Assembly (NCBI GenBank): GCA_900757465.1
Contig: CAAENY010000042.1
Span: 1-14,319 of the forward strand
Direction: 5' to 3'
Length of the DNA stretch: 14,319 bases
From: an uncultured Collinsella sp.
Lineage (GTDB): Bacteria; Actinomycetota; Coriobacteriia; Coriobacteriales; Coriobacteriaceae
The position numbers were made by a program, and so were the translations under genes. This document shows positions 5,589 to 12,033 of the stretch, piece by piece. The notes beneath the pieces are model-generated. The model worked only from the letters and a program-made list of their open reading frames with translations, was not told where the DNA came from and did no database searches. Positions within the stretch are counted from its first letter, which is position 1; every line of letters begins with the position of its first letter.

Positions 5589-6056
5589 TTAGGCCTCGTC
5601 TACGACCTTGAGGCCGCGCGTGTGGTCGATCTCGTTGAGGAGGTTAACGCGACGCTCGTGGCGACCGCCCTCAAACTCGGCGTCGAGCCACTCGTCGACA
5701 ATCATCTTGGCGAGCTCGGAGCCCACGACGCGGGCGCCAAAGGCAAGCACGTTGGTGTTGTTGTGCATGCGGGAGAGCTTGGCGCTGAAGGGCTCGGAGC
5801 ACACGACGGCGCGTACGCCCTCGACCTTGTTGGCAGCCAGGCTAATCCCGACGCCAGTGCCGCAGATGAGGATGCCCAGGTCGACGTCGCCGTTGGCAAC
5901 GGCCTTACCCACCTTGTAGCCGGCGATGGGGTAGTCAAAGCTCTCGGAGGTGTCGGTGCCAAAGTTCACGACCTCGCAGCCGCGCTCCTTCAGGTGCTCG
6001 GAGATGATGTTCTTGAGCTCGACGGCGGCGTGGTCGTTACCGATACCGATCTTCAT
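5589..6056 (-). CDS. rpiB: Ribose-5-phosphate isomerase B (RpiB/LacAB family)
   Basis: A 155-residue enzyme that interconverts ribose 5-phosphate and ribulose 5-phosphate in the non-oxidative pentose phosphate pathway. It opens MKIGIGNDHA, the family start, with Asp8-His9 for substrate binding. The catalytic block ICGTGVGISLAANK is at 64-77, with Cys65 as catalytic base. RMHNNTNVLAFG at 96-107 supplies His98 for ring opening. The C-terminal GGRHERRV provides phosphate-binding arginines. ATG at 6056 has GAGAGGA 8 nt upstream; a longer in-frame start near 6344 would run through the promoter region. The family also includes allose- and galactose-6-phosphate isomerases, but with no sugar operon around it RpiB is the best call. 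A 16-bp palindrome sits at the -35 region of its likely promoter. Confidence 0.93.
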   Translation of the reverse strand: MKIGIGNDHAAVELKNIISEHLKERGCEVVNFGTDTSESFDYPIAGYKVGKAVANGDVDLGILICGTGVGISLAANKVEGVRAVVCSEPFSAKLSRMHNNTNVLAFGARVVGSELAKMIVDEWLDAEFEGGRHERRVNLLNEIDHTRGLKVVDEA

Positions 6057-6117
6057 GGATGGTTCCTCTCTGGTCTGTGCGGCGCAAATGCTAAAGGTGT
6101 TTACCGCGTTCGACTGC

Positions 6118-6154
6118 ATGATAGCGCGACTTTTGCGTAAACGCTCGAGCGTTT
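6118..6154 (-). promoter_or_regulatory. rpiB promoter with a LacI-type palindromic operator
   Basis: On the minus strand TATCAT (6123-6118) is a good -10. Fifteen base pairs upstream of it is the perfect 16-bp palindrome AAACGCTCGAGCGTTT (6139-6154), where the -35 would sit. A related half-site AAACGCTTTAGCG follows at 6162-6174. LacI/GalR-family repressors bind palindromes of this general form. The regulator itself is not in the window. Confidence 0.45.
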
Positions 6155-6252
6155 TTTGGTCAAACGCTTTAGCGGGCAACAAGATCGGCTTCTCATGAAT
6201 AATGCCACCAATTTGTGCTCGAGCGCCGTCCGCCGGAACCATGGTTGCGGTT

Positions 6253-6272
6253 TTTGATGCATTGTTATCAAA
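6253..6272 (+). promoter_or_regulatory. AT-rich dyad upstream of the cysteine desulfidase gene
   Basis: TTTGAT-gcattgtt-ATCAAA is a perfect inverted repeat with 6-bp arms, 55 bp before the start codon at 6328. It lies in the only AT-rich stretch of this end of the divergent rpiB/desulfidase region, so it probably marks promoter or operator DNA. I could not place clear -35 and -10 hexamers. Confidence 0.35.
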
Positions 6273-6327
6273 TAAAGGAACTAACCATCCTTGAGAGCCC
6301 AGCCCGTTATGCAAACAGGAGATACCT

Positions 6328-7647
6328 ATGCCTACCGATTCCATCCGTGATGCCGCGTTTTGCGATGTTTTGAATCGCGAGCTTGTCTGCGCGCTCGGCT
6401 GTACCGAGCCTATTGCCGTTGCCTATGCAGCAGCGCTGGCGAGTCAGACGCTCGGTTGCGAACCCGATCATATGGATGTTGCCTGCTCGGGCAACATCAT
6501 CAAGAACGTTAAGAGCGTGACCGTGCCCAACTCGGGCGGTATGCACGGTATTGAGGCCGCGGCCGTGCTGGGTGCCGTGGGCGGCGACGCCAAGAGCGCG
6601 CTCGAGGTGCTCGAGAGCGTTAACGATGAAGACCGTGTTCGCGTGGCCGAGCTCCTCGCCGACGCCGGGTGCTGCGATGTGTCGCTTGTCGAGGGTGTGC
6701 CCAACCTCTACATCAAGGTGACTGCGACGGCCGGGGGCCATACCGCGGTCGTCGAGATTACCGACCACCACACCAATGTCACGTGCCATACCCTCGACGG
6801 TATTCCGGTGTGCGGCAAGTCGGCGGGGGAGTGTGCCGCCTGCGCCGAGCGCGTCGTGGCCGAGCGGGCGGCAGATAACGCCGATACGCCCATGTCGATT
6901 GAGACCATCATCGACTTTATCGAGGACGGTGACATTGAGGACGCCCGCGCTGCCGTTGAGCGTCAGATTGAGCTGAATGGCGCAATCAGTGCCGAGGGCC
7001 TTGCGCACGCTTGGGGCGCCGAGGTGGGTCGTACGCTGCTGGGTGCTCGTGCCGATGACGTCGCCTGCCGTGCCCGTGCCCGTGCGGCCGCCGGATCCGA
7101 CGCCCGCATGAACGGTTGCGCGCTGCCGGTCGCCATTGTGTGTGGCTCGGGCAATCAGGGAATTACCTGCGCATTGCCCGTCATGGAGTATGCCGAGTAC
7201 CTGCGTTGCGACCACGAGCGCCTGGTGCGCGCCGTGATGCTGTCCGATCTTATCGCCGTGCATATCAAGAGCTATATCGGTGCACTCTCGGCGTTTTGCG
7301 GTGCTATTTGCGCTGCGTGCGGCGCCGGCGCTGCGATTACCTGGCTGTGCGGTGGCACGCGCGAACAGATTGGCGCGACGGTCTCGAATACGCTTGGCAA
7401 CGTGGGCGGCATCGTGTGTGACGGCGCCAAGGCGAGCTGTGCCGCCAAGATCTCGGCTGCCGTCGATGCGGCGATTCTGGGCCACGATATGGCCATGCAG
7501 GGTCGCGGCTTCCGCGCCGGCGAGGGCCTGATCCAGGATACCGTTGAGCAGACAATCGCCAGCATGGGCTACGTGGGCCGTGTGGGTATGAAAGATACCG
7601 ACGTCGAGATCCTCAACATCATGATCGGCAAGACTCGAGTCTGTTAG
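6328..7647 (+). CDS. L-cysteine desulfidase / UPF0597 family (CdsA/CyuA-like) Fe-S enzyme
   Basis: A 439-residue protein of the UPF0597 family (E. coli YhaM/CyuA, methanogen CdsA). Characterised members use an oxygen-sensitive 4Fe-4S cluster to break L-cysteine into pyruvate, ammonia and sulfide; related domains occur in iron-sulfur serine dehydratases. Visible family blocks are GCTEPIAVAYA (24-34, cluster Cys25), SGNIIKNVKSV (54-64), GSGNQGIT (273-280) with Cys281, and the Cys-rich SAFCGAICAACGAG (321-334). Cys25, Cys281, Cys324 and Cys331 are cluster-ligand candidates. The protein has 23 cysteines, far more than a cluster needs. ATG 6328 has AGGAG about 7 nt upstream. It is divergent from rpiB and meets a HAD gene tail to tail. 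Serine or another thiol amino acid is a possible alternative substrate. Confidence 0.82.
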   Translation: MPTDSIRDAAFCDVLNRELVCALGCTEPIAVAYAAALASQTLGCEPDHMDVACSGNIIKNVKSVTVPNSGGMHGIEAAAVLGAVGGDAKSALEVLESVNDEDRVRVAELLADAGCCDVSLVEGVPNLYIKVTATAGGHTAVVEITDHHTNVTCHTLDGIPVCGKSAGECAACAERVVAERAADNADTPMSIETIIDFIEDGDIEDARAAVERQIELNGAISAEGLAHAWGAEVGRTLLGARADDVACRARARAAAGSDARMNGCALPVAIVCGSGNQGITCALPVMEYAEYLRCDHERLVRAVMLSDLIAVHIKSYIGALSAFCGAICAACGAGAAITWLCGGTREQIGATVSNTLGNVGGIVCDGAKASCAAKISAAVDAAILGHDMAMQGRGFRAGEGLIQDTVEQTIASMGYVGRVGMKDTDVEILNIMIGKTRVC

Positions 7648-8402
7648 GACAACTCTTCCGCTACTTGGTGTTCGTAGAAGGCCTCGATTACGGCGTTAAA
7701 GTCGCGGGCGAAGTCTTCCATGGTTCCTCGCCAGGTGGCTCGGCCGGGTTTTCCCTGGCCAACATAGGCAGTTTGAATGCCGCAGGCGGGACTGGGGAAG
7801 TCGCGCTTGGGATCGTTGCCCACCATAAGGACCTCGTGCGGCTCGAGCCCCATCACCTGAAGCTGCTCTAGATAGTAGGTGGCATCGGGCTTGCAGCGGG
7901 TGGTGTTTCCCATGTGCGTGACGAGCTCAAAGGGAGCATCGGCCAGGTCGCCCCAGCCCATGCGGCACTCGATGGCCCCCTGGGGAAAGCTGGGGTTGGT
8001 AAAGAGCGCGCAACGCAGTCCAGCGTCCTGTACGGCCTGGAGCGCGGCGTGCGCGCCCGGCATGGCGTGGGCGTTAATGACATCGTCGTTCTTGTACGGA
8101 AGAACTTCGCGATCATAGTAGGTAAACGCCTCGTAGATGATGGGATCGGAGAGGCGGATACCGCATCGGCGCTCGACCTCTTCTTGGTAAAACTCAAGAT
8201 TGGTGCGGTTGTCCGTGCCGCTGCGGCGATTGGCGTTGAGGTCGACCAGGATGGTGCCGAGGCGTGCCATCGTGCCACCACGGCTGCGGCGGCCGATATC
8301 CGCGAGCATCGAAGAGACATCCTTAAAATAGCGAAGGATGAACGCGTTGAGGTTGATGCTGAGAAGCGTCTCGTCCATATCGAAAACGACTGCTTTGAGC
8401 AC
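7644..8402 (-). CDS. HAD-superfamily hydrolase
   Basis: A 252-residue phosphatase-like protein. Motif I is FDMDETLLS (Asp8 nucleophile, Asp10), motif II is LFTNPSFP (Thr135), motif III is the Lys171 of RCKPDATYY and motif IV is GNDPKRDF (Asp197, Asp201). The cap is inserted after motif I (about residues 16-115), the subclass I arrangement, unlike the Cof-type gene at 62-889. The substrate cannot be inferred. The start is taken as GTG 8402, with GAAAGG 8 nt upstream and motif I directly behind it. The frame remains open upstream to 8573, but that would add 57 residues before motif I without a ribosome-binding site. Its TAA (7646-7644) interlocks with the TAG of the convergent desulfidase gene (7645-7647). 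Confidence 0.82.
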   Translation of the reverse strand: MLKAVVFDMDETLLSINLNAFILRYFKDVSSMLADIGRRSRGGTMARLGTILVDLNANRRSGTDNRTNLEFYQEEVERRCGIRLSDPIIYEAFTYYDREVLPYKNDDVINAHAMPGAHAALQAVQDAGLRCALFTNPSFPQGAIECRMGWGDLADAPFELVTHMGNTTRCKPDATYYLEQLQVMGLEPHEVLMVGNDPKRDFPSPACGIQTAYVGQGKPGRATWRGTMEDFARDFNAVIEAFYEHQVAEELS

Positions 8403-8688
8403 GCGGGCACCTTTCTCGAAAAATCGATCTAGAATCGTTGGCTCCGGATACTTTACCCCAAAGCCGAATGCCTGGCTGGTTATCGTCAAGTTGCGGAGAC
8501 GTGTGTTCATAAGATTACGAAAAAGTCTCCACACGAGTAAAAAATCGCAGTTCACGCTTGAAATCGAACTCATTTCCCCGTAACCTATACGAACGTGATT
8601 GCATAAGCGTCACATTAGTATCTGTCGGCTCCCGAGTGTTCCTAAACGTTGTGTGCTTGTCGCACCCTTCTGTAGGTCCTAGCAATCG
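8403..8688. other. Intergenic region between the HAD gene and rpsA
   Basis: The divergent gap is 315 bp and must hold promoters for both genes. I could not place one convincingly; TTGAAA at 8558 with TAACCT at 8581 (17-bp spacing) is a weak candidate for rpsA. An inverted repeat GGAGAC 8495-8500 / GTCTCC 8525-8530 encloses a 24-nt loop. No tRNA or further gene is seen. Confidence 0.4.
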
Positions 8689-8713
8689 GGGCCCCGTAGT
8701 TCGAAAGGGGTCC
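8689..8713 (+). promoter_or_regulatory. Hairpin masking the rpsA ribosome-binding site
   Basis: GGGCCCC (8689-8695) can pair with GGGGTCC (8707-8713), seven pairs including one G-U, around an 11-nt loop. The 3' arm includes the GGGG of the rpsA site GAAAGGGG (8703-8710). The 5' arm belongs to a competing palindrome CGGGGCCCCG (8687-8696). E. coli S1 represses its own translation, so a translational switch is plausible here. Confidence 0.45.
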
Positions 8714-8717
8714 ACCT

Positions 8718-9884
8718 TTGAGTGAGATTCAGAACTCGTCCATTTTCTCTCTTGACGATGTCAATGAGGAGGAGATGAACAACCTCATCGACGGTACGAT
8801 TACCGACTTTGATGAGGGCGATCTCGTTAACGGCACTGTCGTTAAGATCGAGCATGACGAGGTGCTCGTTGACATCGGATTCAAGTCCGAGGGCGTTATC
8901 CCGGTCCGCGAGCTGTCCATCCGCAAGGACGCTAACCCTGCAGACATCGTTGCACTCGGTGATCCCATCGAGGCTCTGGTTCTCCAGAAGGAGGACAAGG
9001 ACGGTCGTCTGGTCCTGTCCAAGAAGCGTGCCGAGTACGAGCGTGCTTGGAACCGCATCGAGGAGAAGTTCAACTCCGGCGAGAACGTCGAGGGCGAGGT
9101 TATCGAGGTTGTCAAGGGCGGCCTGATCCTCGACATCGGCCTGCGTGGCTTCCTGCCCGCTTCCCTCGTCGACCTCCGTCGCGTCAAGGACCTCACCTCT
9201 TACATGGGCACCCGCATCGAGGCCCGCGTCATCGAGATGGACCGCAACCGCAACAACGTCGTCCTCTCCCGTCGCGTCGTGCTCGAGGAGTCCCGTAAGG
9301 CCGAGCGCTCCGAGATCCTGTCCAAGCTCAAGTCTGGCATGCGTCTCCAGGGCACCGTTTCCTCCATCGTCGACTTCGGCGCCTTCGTCGATCTCGGCGG
9401 TATCGACGGCCTCATCCACATCTCCGAGCTCTCCTGGAACCACGTCAACCATCCTTCCGAGGTTGTCAAGGTCGGCCAGGAGGTCGAGGTCGAGGTTCTC
9501 GACGTCGATCTCAACCGCGAGCGCATCTCCCTGGGTCTCAAGCAGACCACCGAGGATCCGTGGCGCGCACTGGTCAAGAAGTACCCCGTCGGTGCTATCG
9601 TCGAGGGCACTGTGACCAAGCTTGTCCCGTTCGGCGCTTTCGTCGACCTGGGCGAGGGCATCGAGGGCCTGGTGCACATCTCCGAGATGGCCAACAAGCA
9701 CGTCGATCAGCCTTCTCAGGTCACCCACGTGGGCGACAAGGTTCAGGTCAAGGTCATGGAGATCGACCTCGACCGTCGTCGTATCTCCCTGTCCATGAAG
9801 TCTGCTGCTGAGACTCTGGGCGTCGAGATCGAGGTTACCCCGCTGCCTTCCGAGAAGAAGGACGAGGAGACCGACGCCGAGTAA
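8718..9884 (+). CDS. rpsA: 30S ribosomal protein S1
   Basis: A 388-residue protein with four S1 RNA-binding domains at about residues 35-103, 122-187, 207-275 and 293-361, then a short acidic tail. The third and fourth carry the clearest S1 signature (DFGAFVDLGGIDGLIHISEL and PFGAFVDLGEGIEGLVHISE). S1 binds single-stranded mRNA and helps initiation complexes form on the 30S subunit. Four domains is the form common in Gram-positive and actinobacterial lineages; E. coli has six. The start is TTG 8718, with GAAAGGGG 7 nt upstream; no in-frame ATG occurs before the first domain other than Met20. Arg codons are all CGC/CGT as far as I read, consistent with high expression. Monocistronic, with its own terminator. 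Confidence 0.95.
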   Translation: MSEIQNSSIFSLDDVNEEEMNNLIDGTITDFDEGDLVNGTVVKIEHDEVLVDIGFKSEGVIPVRELSIRKDANPADIVALGDPIEALVLQKEDKDGRLVLSKKRAEYERAWNRIEEKFNSGENVEGEVIEVVKGGLILDIGLRGFLPASLVDLRRVKDLTSYMGTRIEARVIEMDRNRNNVVLSRRVVLEESRKAERSEILSKLKSGMRLQGTVSSIVDFGAFVDLGGIDGLIHISELSWNHVNHPSEVVKVGQEVEVEVLDVDLNRERISLGLKQTTEDPWRALVKKYPVGAIVEGTVTKLVPFGAFVDLGEGIEGLVHISEMANKHVDQPSQVTHVGDKVQVKVMEIDLDRRRISLSMKSAAETLGVEIEVTPLPSEKKDEETDAE

Positions 9885-9908
9885 ATCGGTTTGACGATCA
9901 CTTGTTTT

Positions 9909-9942
9909 AAGGGATCCGTCCGCAATGGACGGATCCCTTTTT
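9909..9942 (+). terminator. Intrinsic terminator of rpsA
   Basis: A perfect 13-bp stem (AAGGGATCCGTCC 9909-9921 with GGACGGATCCCTT 9927-9939) has a 5-nt loop and is followed by a T-run ending at 9942. It lies 25 bp after the rpsA stop codon. Confidence 0.9.
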
Positions 9943-10191
9943 GCATTTGCTGCTGAGGTCCGCGATGCTGCCCGTGCTGTCCACACGTTATTTGGTTGTC
10001 GGTGCATGAAAAATGCCGACATCCCGCCTCGGGGAGGAGGCGGGAACGCACCGAGTAGACGGAGGGGTGCGGAGCGCGGTCGCGTCTCGACTGACGACGT
10101 TGCCCATCGACAACCCTATTGTACTGCATGGTGTGGTTCTTGGTTTATCGTGTCGAACGCTTGTGTTGTGCCATTGCCTGCGGCAACGGTG
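9943..10191. other. Intergenic region between rpsA and rnpB with two tandem hairpins
   Basis: About 250 bp without a supported gene. TCCCGCCTC 10022-10030 pairs perfectly with GAGGCGGGA 10037-10045, and one base later CGCACC 10047-10052 pairs with GGTGCG 10066-10071. On the minus strand the first stem is followed 9 nt later by TTTTT (10014-10010). I cannot tell whether these are an unknown small RNA, a terminator for leftward transcription, or chance. Open frames across the region have atypical composition and no ribosome-binding sites. Confidence 0.4.
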
Positions 10192-10200
10192 TGTTACACT
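10192..10200 (+). promoter_or_regulatory. Extended -10 promoter of rnpB
   Basis: TGTTACACT gives TG-n-TACACT with the -10 at 10195-10200. TTGCCT at 10174-10179 is a -35 candidate at a short 15-bp spacing. The predicted start (10207-10209) coincides with the first base of the RNase P P1 helix. The ndk promoter uses a similar extended -10 (TGTTACGAT). Confidence 0.6.
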
Positions 10201-10208
10201 CTTGCACT

Positions 10209-10570
10209 GCTGAGTGGGCCAGACGGTCGCGCGATGTGCTGCTTGCAGTACGCGTGAGGAAAGTCCGGGCTCCAGAGGGCGGGATGCCGGCTAACGGCCG
10301 GGCGGAGTGATCCGACGGAAAGCGCCGCAGAAAAGAAGACTCCCACCTGCGCCGCAAGGCGTAAAGGGAAAAGCTGAAACGGTGGTGTAAGAGACCACCA
10401 GCGTCGTGGCAACACGGCGGCTTGGTAAGCCCCATCCGGAGCAAGCGCGAATAGGAACGCTATGGGCCGGCCCGGTCCGCGTTCGGGTAGCGTGCGTGGA
10501 GCTGCACGGTAACGTGCAGACAAGATAAATGACCGTTCACGACAGAACCCGGCTTATCGGCCCACTTGGC
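10209..10570 (+). ncRNA. rnpB: RNase P RNA (bacterial class A)
   Basis: The catalytic RNA that trims the 5' leader from tRNA precursors, working with the RnpA protein. The 5' universal core GAGGAAAGTCCGGGC is at 10256-10270 and the 3' core ACAGAACCCGGCTTAT at 10542-10557. The internal conserved GAGACCACCAGC and GGCAACACGGCGGC regions are present. The ends are fixed by P1: 10209-10220 pairs with 10559-10570, 12 pairs including two G-U. ATTTTT follows at once, so P1 probably doubles as the terminator stem. The length of about 362 nt fits the A-type fold. rnpA is not adjacent, which is normal. Confidence 0.96.
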
Positions 10571-10582
10571 ATTTTTGTTACC

Positions 10583-10613
10583 CTGACAATCGGTACGGCC
10601 TTTGCCGTATTAT
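10583..10613 (+). promoter_or_regulatory. Candidate yigZ promoter with a dyad in a 19-bp spacer
   Basis: CTGACA (10583-10588) and TATTAT (10608-10613) each match consensus at five of six positions, but are 19 bp apart. The spacer contains the perfect inverted repeat TACGGC-cttt-GCCGTA (10594-10609). Long spacers with a central dyad are typical of MerR-family controlled promoters. No MerR gene is visible here. Confidence 0.4.
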
Positions 10614-10653
10614 TGAGGCTGTTTGTTGCTTTGCTTGTTGTTGAGGGGCTTTG

Positions 10654-11289
10654 TTGGACAGCTATTTTACTCTGCAATCGAATATTGAGGCTTCGGGCGA
10701 GTTTGTGGATCGCAAGAGCCGGTTTATTGCCCAGCTGGTCCATATTGAGTCCGAGGATGAGGCGAATGCCTTTATCGAGATGGTTCGCAAGCGTCATTAC
10801 GACGCTCGACACAATGTTCCCGCGTGGATTTTGGTCGATGGACGCGAGCGCCAGAGCGATGACGGTGAGCCGAGCCGCACGAGCGGCATGCCGACGCTCG
10901 AGGTGTTGCGCGGTGCGGGGCTCAAAAATGTTTGCTGCGTAGTGACGCGCTATTTTGGTGGCACGCTGTTGGGGCCTGGTGGCTTGGTGCGCGCCTATAC
11001 TGCGGCGACCCAGGCGGCGGTGGCAGCTGCTCGGGAGGCTGGGCAGGTCGTAGAGATGACAAGCGTCGTGCCGGTTGACGTGCATGTGGCCTATCCGCAG
11101 TATGAACAGGTGCTTCGTTTGGCGCAGGATTCGGGTGCCAAGGTTTCGGATACCGATTACGCGGATGCCGTGACACTTCATTTGGTGTTTAAGGCGGGGG
11201 AGCAGGAGCCGTTTTGCGCTAAGATGCGCGAGCTTATGGCGGGGCGCGAGGAGATTGAGGTCGGCGCTTCCGAATTTGACGAGTTCTAA
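10654..11289 (+). CDS. yigZ: YigZ/IMPACT family protein
   Basis: A 211-residue protein of the UPF0029/IMPACT family. The conserved N-terminal domain holds KSRFIAQL (about residues 21-28), the DDGEPSRTSGMPTLEVL block (about 68-84) and VVTRYFGGTLLGPGGL (about 96-111). The C-terminal part matches the DUF1949 region of YigZ in position and length. Eukaryotic IMPACT modulates translation control through Gcn1/Gcn2; the bacterial role is not established, although the fold resembles EF-G domain IV and suggests RNA or ribosome contact. The start is one of two adjacent TTG codons. 10654 is preferred because GAGGGG (10643-10648) then lies 5 nt upstream, against 2 nt for 10651. It follows rnpB by 80 bp and has its own candidate promoter and terminator. 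Confidence 0.88.
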   Translation: MDSYFTLQSNIEASGEFVDRKSRFIAQLVHIESEDEANAFIEMVRKRHYDARHNVPAWILVDGRERQSDDGEPSRTSGMPTLEVLRGAGLKNVCCVVTRYFGGTLLGPGGLVRAYTAATQAAVAAAREAGQVVEMTSVVPVDVHVAYPQYEQVLRLAQDSGAKVSDTDYADAVTLHLVFKAGEQEPFCAKMRELMAGREEIEVGASEFDEF

Positions 11290-11292
11290 CGG

Positions 11293-11343
11293 CGACGGCC
11301 GGCGTGCTTTTGGATGGATCCCAAGCGCGCCGGCCGTCGTTTT
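11293..11343 (+). terminator. Intrinsic terminator of yigZ
   Basis: A 17-pair stem with one G-T (11293-11309 with 11323-11339) is followed by TTTT at 11340-11343, starting 4 bp past the yigZ stop. The convergent gene on the other strand ends at 11357, so the hairpin may also help end leftward transcripts, although no minus-strand U-run follows it. Confidence 0.85.
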
Positions 11344-11356
11344 ATGTTGCTGCCGT

Positions 11357-11803
11357 TTACTCGGCGAGTTGCTTTAGCACATCGCAGGCGATCTCGACGG
11401 CATCGTCGATGCAGCCGGGGCAGCTGCGGAGCGGACCCTTATCCGATCCGACGCCCTTGAGCGTGCCGCAGACGGTCGTCGTGTTCTTCTCGCCAAAACG
11501 TTTGGCGATTTCGCGCGAAAGCTTGTAGGTCTGGCCCTTGGTCTTGGGGTTTTCCATGCCGTCGCTCATTACAAAGCCCATGATGGCCACGGCGCCCGAG
11601 ATGGCGCCGCAGGTTTCGGTCATGCCGCCCATGCCGGCGCCAAAGCCCTCGGTGAGGGTAAAGGCGACCTGGGGGTCGAGCCCGACGGCGGGCGCGAGCG
11701 TGCAGGCGACGGCCTGGGCGCAGTTAAAGCCACGGGCGTGATATTCGGCAGCTTGAGCCTGACAGGCGGTGATGTCGAGATGGGCCGTATCGATTTGCTT
11801 CAT
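11357..11803 (-). CDS. C_GCAxxG_C_C family protein (putative redox/metal protein)
   Basis: A 148-residue protein of the C_GCAxxG_C_C family, named for its spaced cysteines. Visible are FNCAQAV (Cys28), a glycine-rich stretch GFGAGMGGMTETCGAISG (53-70, Cys65), VCGTLKG (Cys112) and SCPGC (Cys128, Cys131). Family members occur widely in anaerobes and are thought to be redox or metal-binding; no reaction is firmly established. No signal peptide, so probably cytosolic. ATG 11803 has AAGGAG 7 nt upstream on the minus strand. Longer in-frame starts (to 11947) would read through a strong hairpin in the leader. It is divergent from the sulfhydrylase gene, so a sulfur-linked role is possible but is only inference. 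Confidence 0.85.
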   Translation of the reverse strand: MKQIDTAHLDITACQAQAAEYHARGFNCAQAVACTLAPAVGLDPQVAFTLTEGFGAGMGGMTETCGAISGAVAIMGFVMSDGMENPKTKGQTYKLSREIAKRFGEKNTTTVCGTLKGVGSDKGPLRSCPGCIDDAVEIACDVLKQLAE

Positions 11804-11816
11804 CGTTGTCTCCTTG

Positions 11817-11848
11817 GTCACGGTGTACCCGCCTATGGTACCCGTGAC
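11817..11848 (-). promoter_or_regulatory. Hairpin/dyad in the leader of the C_GCAxxG_C_C gene
   Basis: GTCACGG (11817-11823) pairs with CCGTGAC (11842-11848) and GTACC (11825-11829) with GGTAC (11837-11841). That makes 12 pairs with one bulged base and a 7-nt loop. It lies just upstream of the ribosome-binding site of the minus-strand gene. It could be a leader RNA hairpin or an operator in the divergent region. Confidence 0.4.
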
Positions 11849-11966
11849 GGGGCATGTAATCATCGAGAGCTTCATGTATGCCTCGTTTTTATCTATCGAG
11901 CAAATGCCCAAGGCTTGAGATAAATACCCCTGATCAATTTGTCCCATAACCTACCTTGGGAATGGG

Positions 11967-11995
11967 TTGAGAGGGGTGCGGGGTAGCGGTATCGT
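11967..11995 (+). promoter_or_regulatory. Promoter of the O-acetylhomoserine sulfhydrylase gene
   Basis: TTGAGA (11967-11972) and TATCGT (11990-11995) are separated by 17 bp. The predicted start near 12002 leaves a leader of only about 32 nt, which excludes a SAM or other riboswitch in front of the gene. Confidence 0.5.
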
Positions 11996-12033
11996 GAACC
12001 GAATAAAACGTAACCCAGGCAAGGGAGCTAGAT

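Noticed and set aside
5448..6140. Long plus-strand open frame opposite rpiB
   Set aside because: It is a mirror of the rpiB coding strand; rpiB itself has clear catalytic motifs on the minus strand.
8403..8573. N-terminal extension of the second HAD protein
   Set aside because: Motif I normally lies at the N-terminus; GTG 8402 has a good binding site and the extension has none.
9925..10257. Plus-strand open frame running from the rpsA terminator into rnpB
   Set aside because: It crosses a terminator, the tandem hairpins and the RNase P RNA 5' end, with no ribosome-binding site and odd composition.
11996..12033. SAM riboswitch before the sulfhydrylase gene
   Set aside because: The likely leader is only about 32 nt long, far too short for any SAM aptamer.
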